From Bacillus sp. NTK034 (lineage in GTDB: Bacteria > Bacillota > Bacilli > Bacillales > Cytobacillaceae), in the NCBI RefSeq assembly GCF_017303275.1, contig NZ_JAFKOJ010000001.1:372001-436000 (forward strand): a DNA stretch of 64,000 bases, read 5' to 3'. The notes beneath the pieces were generated by a model. That model made no database searches. It had not been told where the DNA came from and saw only the letters and a list, made by a program, of their open reading frames with translations. The position numbers and the translations under genes were made by a program. Below are positions 26,441 through 35,654 of this stretch, one piece after another (within the stretch, counting starts at the first letter, position 1; the number at the start of each line of letters is the position of its first letter).

Positions 26441-27772
26441 TTACTTTTCTTTATCAACAGCAGCTTCCAGAAGAATATCTGCGATATGAACAGCCTTTAC
26501 GTTTCCGGATAAACCTTCCCGTTCTATCCCCAGCTTCATTTGCAAAAGACATCCCGGATTAGAGGTTACAATTACTGCCGCATCTGCCGACTTGGCCTGG
26601 ATCATTTTTTGATCAAGTATTTGCATAGACATTTCAGACTCAACAATATTATAAATACCGGCAGAACCGCAGCATCTGTCTGCATCCTTCATTTCCCTGA
26701 ATTCGATGCCCTTAATTGAATTCAGAAGGGTGCGCGGGGCTGTTGAGGTTTTCATGACATTTCGCAAATGACAGGAATCCTGGTAGGTTATGATCTTCCC
26801 TGGAAGCACAAGATTAACTTTTTGGTGAAAGTCAAGATCGTATAGAATTTCGCTGATATCTTTGAGTTTTTGTGAAAACTTTACAGCTCTTTCATGCCAT
26901 TCCCGGTCATCTTTAAGAAGATGGTCATAGTCAATAAGGAATGCTCCGCATCCGCCTGCATTTGTTATGATATAGTCTGCGTCCAGTTTCTCAAAAGCCT
27001 CTATGTTCCGCTTTGCCAAGTTTTTGGCTCCCTGTTTTTCGCCGCTATGGCCATGAAGAGCGCCGCAGCAGGCTTGATTTTGAGGAATATGGATTTCACA
27101 TCCTGCAAGCTGCAGAAGTTTTATTGTCGCATTATTGGTTTCCAGGAACATCGTATCCATTAAACATCCAGTAAAAAACGCGGCTTTTTTTACAGGTTTA
27201 TCTGCTGAGAGATAGGATGGCCTATTTTTCATTTCTTTTAGTTTTGGCACTTGAGGAAGTACCTTTTCCATGGCCGTGAGGTTTTTTGGAAGCCAATTCA
27301 GCATTCCTGTTTTTCTGGCGGCCGATTGCAGACCTGAACGCTGATAAAAGCCTAATAGGCCGGCAGCTGCCCTCATTCTGTCCTGGTGGGGGAAAAGCCC
27401 ATTAAAGACCAAACTGCGAACAGCTTTGACCGGAAGCGAGTGTTTCTTATTCTGATTAATAATATCCCTCGCTTCTTCCAGCAAGTGGCCATATTTTACT
27501 CCTGAAGGACAAACAGGCTCGCATGCACGGCAGCCCAGGCAAAGATTAAGAGATCTCTCTACATCTTCATCCGGTTCAATTATTCCGTCAGCAACAGCTT
27601 TCATTAAAGCGATTCTTCCCCTTGGGGAGTGAGTTTCTTTAAAGCCTGACTCGACATAAGTGGGGCAGGAAGGGAGGCAGAAGCCGCAGCGCATGCAATT
27701 CAGCATCTCATCTTCATCCATTCGGTTCTTAAATTCTTCCTGAATGATTGTTTGTTCTTTTAATGTTGTCAT
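26441..27772 (-). CDS. glcF: Glycolate oxidase iron-sulfur subunit
   Basis: The 443-aa protein has two 4Fe-4S binding motifs near the N-terminus (CMRCGFCLPSCP and CLGCRACEPVCPSG) and two CCG domains (CQNQ..ACCGALHG around residue 230 and ADRCCGSAGIY near residue 365). It passes electrons from the flavin subunit to the respiratory chain. It overlaps glcD by four bases. The B. subtilis counterpart is YsfD. Confidence 0.93.
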   Translation of the reverse strand: MTTLKEQTIIQEEFKNRMDEDEMLNCMRCGFCLPSCPTYVESGFKETHSPRGRIALMKAVADGIIEPDEDVERSLNLCLGCRACEPVCPSGVKYGHLLEEARDIINQNKKHSLPVKAVRSLVFNGLFPHQDRMRAAAGLLGFYQRSGLQSAARKTGMLNWLPKNLTAMEKVLPQVPKLKEMKNRPSYLSADKPVKKAAFFTGCLMDTMFLETNNATIKLLQLAGCEIHIPQNQACCGALHGHSGEKQGAKNLAKRNIEAFEKLDADYIITNAGGCGAFLIDYDHLLKDDREWHERAVKFSQKLKDISEILYDLDFHQKVNLVLPGKIITYQDSCHLRNVMKTSTAPRTLLNSIKGIEFREMKDADRCCGSAGIYNIVESEMSMQILDQKMIQAKSADAAVIVTSNPGCLLQMKLGIEREGLSGNVKAVHIADILLEAAVDKEK

Positions 27773-29181
27773 TGGGTAACCACCACTCGTTTTCTGTTAT
27801 CCTTGGCAAAAACTTTGCCAGGATTAAGAATGTTATTGGGGTCTAATGCAGACTTAACTGCTTTCATTGCATCAATCCCTGCCTTGCCCAGTTTTAGTTC
27901 AAGATATGGAGCTTTCATGACCCCTACTCCATGTTCGCCTGTTATTGTCCCGCCAAGTTCAATCGCCTTGATAAATATCTCTTCAAAAGCTTTTTCAACC
28001 CGTTCCATTTCATCACTATCCCGGGCATCTGCGGGGCAGGTCGGGTGCAGGTTTCCATCACCGGCATGGCCAAACGTACAGATGGCAAGTTCGTATTTCT
28101 TGGAAATTTCATTAATTGCTTTTACCATGTTAGCAATTTCAGATCTTGGTACTGTGGCATCTTCAAGAATGGTTGTCGGCTTAAGGCGTGCAAGAGCCGA
28201 TAATGCGGCACGTCTTGCAGTCCGCAAGGCTTCTGCTTCCATTTCAGAATTTGCGAGCTGTACAGATACAGCCCCATGTTTTTTGCAGATTTCTGCCATT
28301 TTCTGCATATCCTTTTCTGCAACCTCAATCGGACCATCCTGTTCAATAAGGAGTATAGCTTGGACATCTGTTGGCAATCCAATTTGTGCAAAATCCTCAA
28401 CTGCCTTTAATGTAGGCTGATCTAAAAATTCAAGGGTGGCGGGGATGATTTTGTCTGCGATGATTTTTGAGACTGATTTTGCAGCTTGTTCAAGATCCTG
28501 ATACAGAGCGAGCATTGTCTTTTTTGACTCTGGAAGCGGGATTAGTTTTAATGTTGCTTCCGTAATAATTCCCAATGTTCCTTCAGATCCAACCAGCAGT
28601 CTGGTAAAATCATATCCTGCCACGTCTTTCGCAAGCTTGCCGCCCGTTCTAATGATGTCTCCGCCCGCAAGTACAGCTTCCAGCCCCATCACATAGTCCC
28701 TTGTAACTCCATATTTCAGTCCGCGCAGTCCGCCTGAATTTTCATTGATGTTTCCTCCGATTGTGCTTATTTTCATCGAACTTGGATCAGGTGGATAAAA
28801 AAGCCCTCTTGCTTCAACCTGGTTAATCAAGTCAAGCGTGATGACACCGGGCTGTACAGTAACCGTAAGATTTTCTTCATCAATTTCAATGATTTTATTC
28901 ATATGCTTAAACAGGAGAACAATCCCGCCTTCTGTAGGGCAGGTTCCTGCACATAAATTGGTTCCTGATCCCCTTGGTACGATTGGAATTCCTGAGCTGC
29001 TGCAAATCTTGAGGATACTCGAAACTTCCTGAGCATTTCGCGGACTGATCACTGCATCGGGCATCGATTGGAAATTTGGTGTTGCGTCATATGAATAAGC
29101 AAGACACCCTGCTTTGGAGTCATCATAATTATCAGCTCCGACAACGGCAATTAATTTTTCTTTTATTTGAATATCAACCAA
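27769..29181 (-). CDS. glcD: Glycolate oxidase FAD-binding subunit
   Basis: The 470-aa flavoprotein oxidises glycolate (or D-lactate). It shows the FAD-binding PCMH segment VPRGSGTNLCAGTCP near residue 75 and the C-terminal motif TITGEHGVGVMKAPYL. TTG 29181 after GGAGAGG gives 470 aa, the length I recall for B. subtilis YsfC; the longer upstream frame lacks a ribosome site. It is followed by glcF with coupled stop and start, and preceded by a regulator gene. Confidence 0.9.
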   Translation of the reverse strand: MVDIQIKEKLIAVVGADNYDDSKAGCLAYSYDATPNFQSMPDAVISPRNAQEVSSILKICSSSGIPIVPRGSGTNLCAGTCPTEGGIVLLFKHMNKIIEIDEENLTVTVQPGVITLDLINQVEARGLFYPPDPSSMKISTIGGNINENSGGLRGLKYGVTRDYVMGLEAVLAGGDIIRTGGKLAKDVAGYDFTRLLVGSEGTLGIITEATLKLIPLPESKKTMLALYQDLEQAAKSVSKIIADKIIPATLEFLDQPTLKAVEDFAQIGLPTDVQAILLIEQDGPIEVAEKDMQKMAEICKKHGAVSVQLANSEMEAEALRTARRAALSALARLKPTTILEDATVPRSEIANMVKAINEISKKYELAICTFGHAGDGNLHPTCPADARDSDEMERVEKAFEEIFIKAIELGGTITGEHGVGVMKAPYLELKLGKAGIDAMKAVKSALDPNNILNPGKVFAKDNRKRVVVTQ

Positions 29182-29228
29182 ATGGATCCTCTCCTTTATG
29201 AAGCTGGCCTTATCTATTTCTTTAAGTA

Positions 29229-29256
29229 TAAAAAAAGCAGGGAACTCCCTGCTATG
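29229..29256 (-). terminator. Hairpin terminator between the regulator gene and glcD
   Basis: Arms AGCAGGGA and TCCCTGCT on the minus strand are followed by TTTTTTT. It should limit read-through from the regulator gene into glcDF, or act in attenuation. Confidence 0.8.
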
Positions 29257-29284
29257 GTTAACAATACAAATATTGATGTGTATT

Positions 29285-30403
29285 TTAATTATTTTTTGTA
29301 CCTTCATCCAAAAGTTTTACCGCTATGAAAAGTTTCATTAAATCATTCAAATTAGATGTATATAGCCCGGAAAGATCTGATATTTTCTTGAGTCTGTAAT
29401 GAAGGGTGTTAATATGTATATGCAAGGCTTCAGCAGTATTTTTCAAGGAGTGATTTTGCCTGAACAGTTCCTGAAGGGTTATCATAAGATCCTGTTCATT
29501 CATGAATGTGCCGATCGTTCTTTCTATAAAGTCCTTTTTAGTTTCTGGAGACAGATCATCAAATATCATTTCAATGGTTAAATCCTGATCAAATATGATG
29601 GTGCCTCGGTCTTTTGCGATTTTTAAAGCTCGCTCCGCCTGCATAAATGAATCAGAAAGGCTGTAGGGGGGCAATGGTTTACCGGTGCCAATGCTTACTT
29701 CAGCAGCTAGAAGATTTTCAAGAAAACGATGGAAGCGGGTGACCCTTTCTCTTATCCTATTTTCTTTTTTTGCTGAAGATACCCCGGCTAAAAGCACAAT
29801 TCGATCATTGCCCCAGCGAATCAGAATGTCATGCGGACCTGCTTCTTTCCAGGATAAAATTCTATTCCATAAATCCCGATGAAGCAGTTGGCTATTTTGC
29901 CTGAATTCTGCGATTGAAACCTGTCTGTCTACAGCCAGATTTATTTTCAGCAGATGAGCCCGTTCTTTGAATGCAGGATCCCAATCTTTGGTCTGCAGCC
30001 AGTCGAACATAAAACCTTCCAGTGCACGGGCCTGCCAATCGAGCTGCTCTGCAAAGTAACTTTCACTGATAAATAACTCTGTTAGTTTGCGGATGATTTC
30101 TGCGAATGGGGAAATTTTATTGGGATTTCCGGTTATGCCAATAACTCCAACTGTTTCTCCGTTAAAAAAGATCGGCAGGTTAATGCCCGCTTTTACACCC
30201 TGAAGGCGTGACTGATCCTCCCTGGTAATAATCAGCTTTTCTTTATTTTTCATGCTAAGAAGTGCTCCTTCATGAAAACTGCCTATTCTGTCTGCATCTG
30301 TACTTGCTATGATTACCCCGCTGGTATTGGCAACTATGATATCTTCCTGAAGAAACAGACGAACTTCAGCTATTATTTTTTCAGCCAGGTCAGGCAACAA
30401 CAT
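29285..30403 (-). CDS. CdaR-family transcriptional regulator of glycolate genes
   Basis: The 372-aa regulator has an N-terminal sugar-diacid recognition domain (residues 1-135, LLPDLAEKIIAEVRLFLQEDIIVAN) and a C-terminal PucR-type helix-turn-helix (HSLKNTAEALHIHINTLHYRLKKI near residue 330). Such proteins activate genes for glycolate, glycerate or glucarate use in response to small acids. It lies directly upstream of glcDF on the same strand, as ysfB does before ysfCD in B. subtilis. Confidence 0.88.
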   Translation of the reverse strand: MLLPDLAEKIIAEVRLFLQEDIIVANTSGVIIASTDADRIGSFHEGALLSMKNKEKLIITREDQSRLQGVKAGINLPIFFNGETVGVIGITGNPNKISPFAEIIRKLTELFISESYFAEQLDWQARALEGFMFDWLQTKDWDPAFKERAHLLKINLAVDRQVSIAEFRQNSQLLHRDLWNRILSWKEAGPHDILIRWGNDRIVLLAGVSSAKKENRIRERVTRFHRFLENLLAAEVSIGTGKPLPPYSLSDSFMQAERALKIAKDRGTIIFDQDLTIEMIFDDLSPETKKDFIERTIGTFMNEQDLMITLQELFRQNHSLKNTAEALHIHINTLHYRLKKISDLSGLYTSNLNDLMKLFIAVKLLDEGTKNN

Positions 30404-30541
30404 GTCAAATCTCCCTTTGATTTTTTGACTTTATTATATATAAATAAAAAACTTCCTGCGAATTTTCTAATATCCCTTTTAAAAACCGGGTATATTCATT
30501 ATGATAAGGGTTAGAAAAATTTTGAAGGGGACAGGTATGAT

Positions 30542-31906
30542 ATGTGGAAAGACGTAAGAAGTTGGCTGGATAAACTAACACCTGCCCAAGTAATATCCGG
30601 TTATTATTTATTGGCAGTATCTGTATCGGTACTTTTATTAAGAATACCGGCTGTACATAAAACAGGAGTGGAGGTTGCATTTATTGATACGGTTTTCACA
30701 GCTGTCAGTGCAGTCAGTGTGACCGGTCTGTCTGTGGTTGATATATCAGAAACATACAGTGTTTTTGGTTATTTTGTCATCATGTTCATCCTTCAGTTTG
30801 GAGGAATAGGGATCATGGCGCTAGGCACATTCTTTTGGCTCCTGCTTGGCCGCAAGATTGGATTAAGAGGACGCCGCCTCATCATGGTCGATCATAATCA
30901 ATATGCCTTGTCAGGCCTTGTCAATTTAGTGAAAGAAATCATTAAAATAATATTGGTAATTGAAACGCTAGGTGCGCTCATATTGGGTTTTCATTTTCTA
31001 AAATATTACCCTGCATGGGATGATGCATTTCTGCATGCGCTGTTCGCCTCTGTCAGTGCAACAACCAACGGAGGCATGGATATAACAGGAGCCTCTCTTA
31101 AACCATATGCCGGCGATTATTTCGTGCAGCTGATCAATATTATTCTGATTACGTTAGGAGCTATAGGTTTTCCTGTACTTATTGAATTAAAGCAATATTT
31201 ATTTCGGAATAAATGGGATCAGGAACCATCTTTTCGCTTCTCCTTATTTGCAAAATTGACGACTGTGACGTATGCCGCCCTTCTTGTGTTTGGTACGGTT
31301 ATATTACTCATCATGGAATTCAATCAATATTTTAAAGGCATGAACTGGCATGAAAGCTTCTTTTATGCATTCTTCCAATCCGCCACGACCAGGAGCGGCG
31401 GACTATCAACCATGGATGTAAATGAGTTTACAATGCCTACCCTCATCATAATGAGTATATTGATGTTCATCGGGGCGTCCCCGAGTTCTGTCGGAGGGGG
31501 CATCAGGACGACTACCTTTGCGGTGAATATCCTTTTTATATATCACTTTGCCAAAGGAAATCGGGATATAAAAATATTTAAAAGAGAAATTCATGAAGAT
31601 GATATTCTGAAGTCCCTTGCTATCACATTGCTTGCTATTGGAATGTGTTTTCTCTCTGTTGTCATTTTAAGCATTACAGAGAAGCAGATGGAGCTAATAG
31701 AAATAATTTTCGAGGTTTGTTCAGCTTTTGGTACTACGGGTCTATCGTTAGGAATCACACCTGAATTATCAATGATCGGGAAATGTATCATAATGGCCTT
31801 AATGTTTATTGGAAGAATTGGATTAACGTCCTTCTTATTTATTATAGGCGGCAAAGAAAAACAGCCTAATTTTCATTATCCTAAAGAGCGCGTTATTATT
31901 GGCTGA
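30542..31906 (+). CDS. Trk/Ktr-type potassium uptake channel subunit (KtrB/KtrD-like)
   Basis: This 454-aa membrane protein of the TrkH/KtrB superfamily has four repeats of M1-P-M2. The selectivity-filter stretches are visible: SVTGLS near residue 60, TTNGGM near residue 170, TRSGG near residue 283 and GTTGLS near residue 395. It forms the K+-conducting part and needs a cytosolic KtrA/KtrC-type RCK subunit. No such gene is adjacent, which is typical of the separately encoded KtrD. Confidence 0.9.
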   Translation: MWKDVRSWLDKLTPAQVISGYYLLAVSVSVLLLRIPAVHKTGVEVAFIDTVFTAVSAVSVTGLSVVDISETYSVFGYFVIMFILQFGGIGIMALGTFFWLLLGRKIGLRGRRLIMVDHNQYALSGLVNLVKEIIKIILVIETLGALILGFHFLKYYPAWDDAFLHALFASVSATTNGGMDITGASLKPYAGDYFVQLINIILITLGAIGFPVLIELKQYLFRNKWDQEPSFRFSLFAKLTTVTYAALLVFGTVILLIMEFNQYFKGMNWHESFFYAFFQSATTRSGGLSTMDVNEFTMPTLIIMSILMFIGASPSSVGGGIRTTTFAVNILFIYHFAKGNRDIKIFKREIHEDDILKSLAITLLAIGMCFLSVVILSITEKQMELIEIIFEVCSAFGTTGLSLGITPELSMIGKCIIMALMFIGRIGLTSFLFIIGGKEKQPNFHYPKERVIIG

Positions 31907-31944
31907 AAAAGCAGCCCGGAAGACTATTCCGGACTGCTTTTTTC
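31906..31944 (+). terminator. Terminator after the K+ channel gene
   Basis: Stem AAGCAGCCCGGA/TCCGGACTGCTT with one bulge and a T6 run. Confidence 0.85.
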
Positions 31945-31984
31945 CGTCTCTAAGCCCATTGCGTATAAGCTTGGGCTTTTCTTA

Positions 31985-32344
31985 TTAATCCGTCCCGCGG
32001 CTGACATCTTTAGTAGGATGCATGAATGGGTATCCTTGAGGCGGCTTTTTGCTTTCAAGGAGTTCTTTGTTTTCAGATGTATTCCAGCCAATATCATTTG
32101 TCGGATGAATCCAATCCTCACCTGCCATCACCGCAGGATCTGTTTCATCGCTCCAGTTTTCCAGCGGTGAACTGTCCGAAGAATAATAACTGTCCCCAAT
32201 GGTTACGCCAAAAGAATTCTTGAAAGGAGGCTGAAGTTTCATGCCTGTGTCTTTAAAGCTCGGTGCTTCTATTTGATGTGGCAGTGTCTCATCAATGCCA
32301 ATGCTTTTGTTACCTTTCTTCTTTTTATTAGTCATATCGCTCAT
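31985..32344 (-). CDS. DUF3905-like small protein
   Basis: The 119-aa hydrophilic protein contains GEDWIHPTNDIGWNTSENKELL and ends FMHPTKDVSRGTD, a pattern I associate with the DUF3905 family of spore-formers. It has no signal peptide or membrane helix. It lies near two further tiny genes and may be a sporulation-time protein; this is inference. Family match is from memory and moderate. Confidence 0.65.
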   Translation of the reverse strand: MSDMTNKKKKGNKSIGIDETLPHQIEAPSFKDTGMKLQPPFKNSFGVTIGDSYYSSDSSPLENWSDETDPAVMAGEDWIHPTNDIGWNTSENKELLESKKPPQGYPFMHPTKDVSRGTD

Positions 32345-32502
32345 TCCTTTTTACTTTATTTTCTGCACCGCAGCAAAATTTATGATTGTAAAATAAGGAA
32401 GACTCAGATAGGGATGAAACCGTGTTTTTTACTAAAAATAAAGCTGTGTTAAACCTGAAAATGGATTTAACACTATGAATTATAATTCAGGAGGAGATTG
32501 GG

Positions 32503-32664
32503 ATGGCCAAACGAAAAGCTGAGTATAATGCCGTTGAAAAATACAGCAAAACGCCTAAGAAGAACCTTCAGGAATCAGAGTTTTCAGCAGAATTCAGCCA
32601 GGGAGAGACTCCCATGAAAATGGCTAACCGCAACTCCAAGCATGGGAGAGAGGGAAGAGCCTAA
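32503..32664 (+). CDS. Small basic protein of 53 aa, possibly spore-related
   Basis: A short frame starts MAKRKAEYNAVEKYSK after GGAGGAG and ends GREGRA. It is rich in Lys, Glu, Asn and Ser, without a hydrophobic stretch, like many minor spore proteins, but I cannot place it in a named Ssp family. Its stop is directly followed by the GTG of the next small gene (TAAGTG), so the two are coupled. Confidence 0.6.
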   Translation: MAKRKAEYNAVEKYSKTPKKNLQESEFSAEFSQGETPMKMANRNSKHGREGRA

Positions 32665-32820
32665 GTGGATCATAATAAACCACGAAAAAAAGACCGCCAA
32701 AATGGCTCGGGCAATGTAGAATTCGGTATGGAGTTTGGTGATATAAATTCCGGAAAACTTTATGAACTGCCATTTATGAACCGTGATAAAGATAAAAAGA
32801 AAGATCGGGATAAATGCTAA
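32665..32820 (+). CDS. Small charged protein of 51 aa coupled to the preceding gene
   Basis: The frame begins with GTG right after the stop of the previous small gene. It encodes VDHNKPRKKDRQNGSG, a middle part with EFGMEFGDINSGKLYE, and a Lys/Asp-rich tail. A terminator follows at once. No family is recognised. The coupled layout and ribosome site (GAGG upstream) make it likely to be real. Confidence 0.55.
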   Translation: MDHNKPRKKDRQNGSGNVEFGMEFGDINSGKLYELPFMNRDKDKKKDRDKC

Positions 32821-32847
32821 AAAACCGGCAGATTCCTGCCGGTTTTA
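32819..32847. terminator. Bidirectional terminator
   Basis: Arms AAACCGGCAG and CTGCCGGTTT with loop ATTC serve both the rightward small genes and the leftward radical SAM gene. Confidence 0.9.
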
Positions 32848-34596
32848 TCAATCATGTAAAGGGCCAGTAAAGATGGAAACTTTTTCTGTGCTTGAGTCGA
32901 AATAGGCAAGCAGAACAGAGTCATTCTTTTCAATTATTCCATCTTTATTATATTTTTCAATATCAAAAGAAAATTTTTCACTTAGGGTATGTTTGTAAAT
33001 TTCTTTTTCATTCAGCTGAAGGCTTAAGAAGCCTTCTCCCAGCTGGATTGGATTTTCAAGCAGGGACTGGTAAAGCTTTGATCTCTCAGATTTTTCATAG
33101 CTTGGCTGCCACCAGGGTTTTCTAGGTTTGTATTTTTGTTTTGAAATATAGTCAATCTTCATAAGGCCTTCTGCTATATCCAAATCAGCAATTTCTTTTG
33201 ATTGCAGGAATTCAAAAAGGCGTTTGAAAAGATCCTCAAGCTGATGGCCAATTCTGGACCATCCTTTTTGCTCCCAATAACTTCCGAATTCCTGGAAGAA
33301 ATCGAATGGAGTGGGAAATACTTTTGTAACCAAATATTCAACGGTCGCATCCATCCTATGATCATTCCAATATTTCTCTAAAACATCTTCAACTTGTTTA
33401 ATGCGGATGATGTCATCAAAGGATAAAACATTATTTCCAAGTATTTCATATGGTGAATGGTCCATATAAATATATTGATGATCTTCTGCTCTCAATCGAA
33501 GCCCGGTGCCTCTCAGCATTTTTAAGAAGCCGAGCTGGAGCTCTTCGGGCCGCATTGCAAAAACATCATTAAAGGTTCTTTTGAATGAATCATAATCTTC
33601 CTCAGGCAGTCCAGCAATTAAGTCAAGGTGCTGGTCGATCTTTCCACCATCCTTTACCATTGTGACTGTGCGGCAAAGCTTTGCAAAATTCTGCTTCCTC
33701 ATGACCAATTCATTCGTATAGTCGTTTGTCGACTGTACGCCAATTTCAAATCGGAATAATCCTGCCGGAGCTTCCTTGTTTAGAAATTCAATTACTTCAG
33801 GCCTCATGATATCTGCAGTGATCTCAAATTGAAAAACTGTTCCCGGCAGATGTTCATCGATTAAAAATTGGAACATTTCCAAAGCATAACTGCGGCTTAT
33901 GTTGAATGTACGGTCCACAAATTTAAGGGTTTTTGCACCATTCTTCATTAAATATCGGATGTCGTCCTTAATTTTTTCCCTGTCAAAGTATCGCACACCT
34001 ACTTCAATTGAGGAAAGGCAAAACTGGCAGCTGAAAGGGCACCCCCGGCTGGTTTCTATATAAGTGACCCGTTTAGAAAGGTGGGGAATATCTTCTTCAA
34101 AGCGGAATGGTGAGGGCAGCTCGCGCAAATCCAGCTTATTCCGCTGCGGATTAATACGAACCTTGCCATTTTCCCTGAAAGCAAGACCATGCACATTTTC
34201 CATATTCATTTTGCCATTCAGCTCTGTCAGCAGCTGTTTGAACGTTTCCTCACCTTCACCGATAACAATGTAATCAAATTCTTTTATATTTTTCATCCAA
34301 TCTGCAACATCATATGTCACTTCAGGTCCTCCAACTGCAATATGAATGGAGGGGTCAATCTTTTTTATCATTTTAATGACCTTTATGGTCTCTTCGATAT
34401 TCCATATATAACAGCTGAATCCGATCACATCAGGTTTTTTGCGGACCAGATCTGTAACGATATTCATCACCGGATCTTTAATAGTATATTCGGCTAATTC
34501 CACATCGAAATCAGGCTGTGCGTATGCCTTCAGATAGCGGATCGCTATATTTGTATGAATGTATTTGGCATTAAGCGTACTGGCGATAACTTTCAT
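32848..34596 (-). CDS. B12-binding-domain radical SAM protein (DUF4080)
   Basis: The 582-aa enzyme has an N-terminal cobalamin-binding-like Rossmann domain (residues 1-135, ending FDYIVIGEGEETF) and a radical SAM core with the cluster motif CPFSCQFC (C-x3-C-x2-C) near residue 185. A C-terminal DUF4080-type region follows. Such proteins catalyse methyl transfer or rearrangement on unknown substrates. It is monocistronic and convergent with the small genes. Confidence 0.85.
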   Translation of the reverse strand: MKVIASTLNAKYIHTNIAIRYLKAYAQPDFDVELAEYTIKDPVMNIVTDLVRKKPDVIGFSCYIWNIEETIKVIKMIKKIDPSIHIAVGGPEVTYDVADWMKNIKEFDYIVIGEGEETFKQLLTELNGKMNMENVHGLAFRENGKVRINPQRNKLDLRELPSPFRFEEDIPHLSKRVTYIETSRGCPFSCQFCLSSIEVGVRYFDREKIKDDIRYLMKNGAKTLKFVDRTFNISRSYALEMFQFLIDEHLPGTVFQFEITADIMRPEVIEFLNKEAPAGLFRFEIGVQSTNDYTNELVMRKQNFAKLCRTVTMVKDGGKIDQHLDLIAGLPEEDYDSFKRTFNDVFAMRPEELQLGFLKMLRGTGLRLRAEDHQYIYMDHSPYEILGNNVLSFDDIIRIKQVEDVLEKYWNDHRMDATVEYLVTKVFPTPFDFFQEFGSYWEQKGWSRIGHQLEDLFKRLFEFLQSKEIADLDIAEGLMKIDYISKQKYKPRKPWWQPSYEKSERSKLYQSLLENPIQLGEGFLSLQLNEKEIYKHTLSEKFSFDIEKYNKDGIIEKNDSVLLAYFDSSTEKVSIFTGPLHD

Positions 34597-34800
34597 TTAT
34601 TTTGAACTCCCTTTTTAGCAACTTAAACATCATATAATTGTATCATATTTTTGAATGAAAAAAAGGAAGTAAAACATTGACATATGCTAAGGGAGATAAA
34701 CTATACTAATTATTATAATATTTATAAAAATTAAACGATTTTCATTAAACCTATAGTAAGATAGTAGAAAAATATAGTATTTAGCTGGGAGAGGGAATGA

Positions 34801-35517
34801 ATGAAGGTAAGTCTTTTTGCAACATGTCTGGTAGATATGTTTCAGGGAAATGCAGGAAAAGCAGCTGTTGAATTGCTTGAGCGCCTGGGATGTGAAATAG
34901 ATTTTCCGGAATCACAGGTCTGCTGCGGCCAGCCTGCCTATAACAGCGGCTATGTGAAAGAATCAAAGGAAGCTATGAAAAGGATGATTACAGCATTTGA
35001 GCATGCAGAATATGTTGTTTCCCCTTCTGGATCTTGCGCCTATATGTTTCATGAGTATCCGTACGTTTTTAAAGGTGACTCTGTTTGGGAACCAAGAGCA
35101 AAAATGCTTGCAGAAAAAACATACGAACTTACTCAATTTATCGTTGAAGTTCTAAACGTGGATGATGTTGGAGCAAAGTTAAAAGGAAAAGCCACTTATC
35201 ATACATCCTGCCATATGACCAGGCTTCTTGGTGTAAAGGAAGCACCTATGAAATTATTGAAAAATGTGAAGGGCCTGGAATTCGAAGAGCTTCCCGGCAA
35301 GGAGCAATGCTGCGGTTTTGGCGGTACCTTTTCCGTGAAAATGGCTCAAATATCTGAACAAATGGTAGATGAAAAGGTTGGGCATATAGAGGAGACTGAA
35401 GCAGAAATTCTCATTGGAGCTGACGCAGGGTGCCTGATGAATATTGGAGGCAGGATCGGCAGGCAGGGAAAACCAATAAGAGTAATGCATATTGCTGAAG
35501 TGTTAAATTGCCGCTAA
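34801..35517 (+). CDS. lutA: L-lactate utilisation Fe-S protein LutA
   Basis: The 238-aa protein has two CCG domains: CLVD...[14 protein letters not shown] in the first half and SCHM...[13 protein letters not shown] in the second. These bind Fe-S or metal in the LutABC lactate oxidase. It is the first gene of the lutABC operon, with lutB about 140 bases downstream and lutC overlapping lutB. LutABC oxidises L-lactate to pyruvate during growth and biofilm formation in B. subtilis. Confidence 0.95.
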   Translation: MKVSLFATCLVDMFQGNAGKAAVELLERLGCEIDFPESQVCCGQPAYNSGYVKESKEAMKRMITAFEHAEYVVSPSGSCAYMFHEYPYVFKGDSVWEPRAKMLAEKTYELTQFIVEVLNVDDVGAKLKGKATYHTSCHMTRLLGVKEAPMKLLKNVKGLEFEELPGKEQCCGFGGTFSVKMAQISEQMVDEKVGHIEETEAEILIGADAGCLMNIGGRIGRQGKPIRVMHIAEVLNCR

Positions 35518-35654
35518 GCAATTAAATGGACATGCTTTCCTGCAAGAAGGAAAGACAATTTTGAACGTCGATAATTGTTTATCGTAAGCAGCCTGCCCCC
35601 TTGAGCAGTCGGGGGTGGGCAAGGCGCTTGTGCTTTTCTAAAGGGGGAATAGAA

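Noticed and set aside
34677..34707. TTGACA/TATACT promoter before lutA
   Set aside because: The spacer is 19 bp, and no regulator site could be recognised; left unlisted as a feature.
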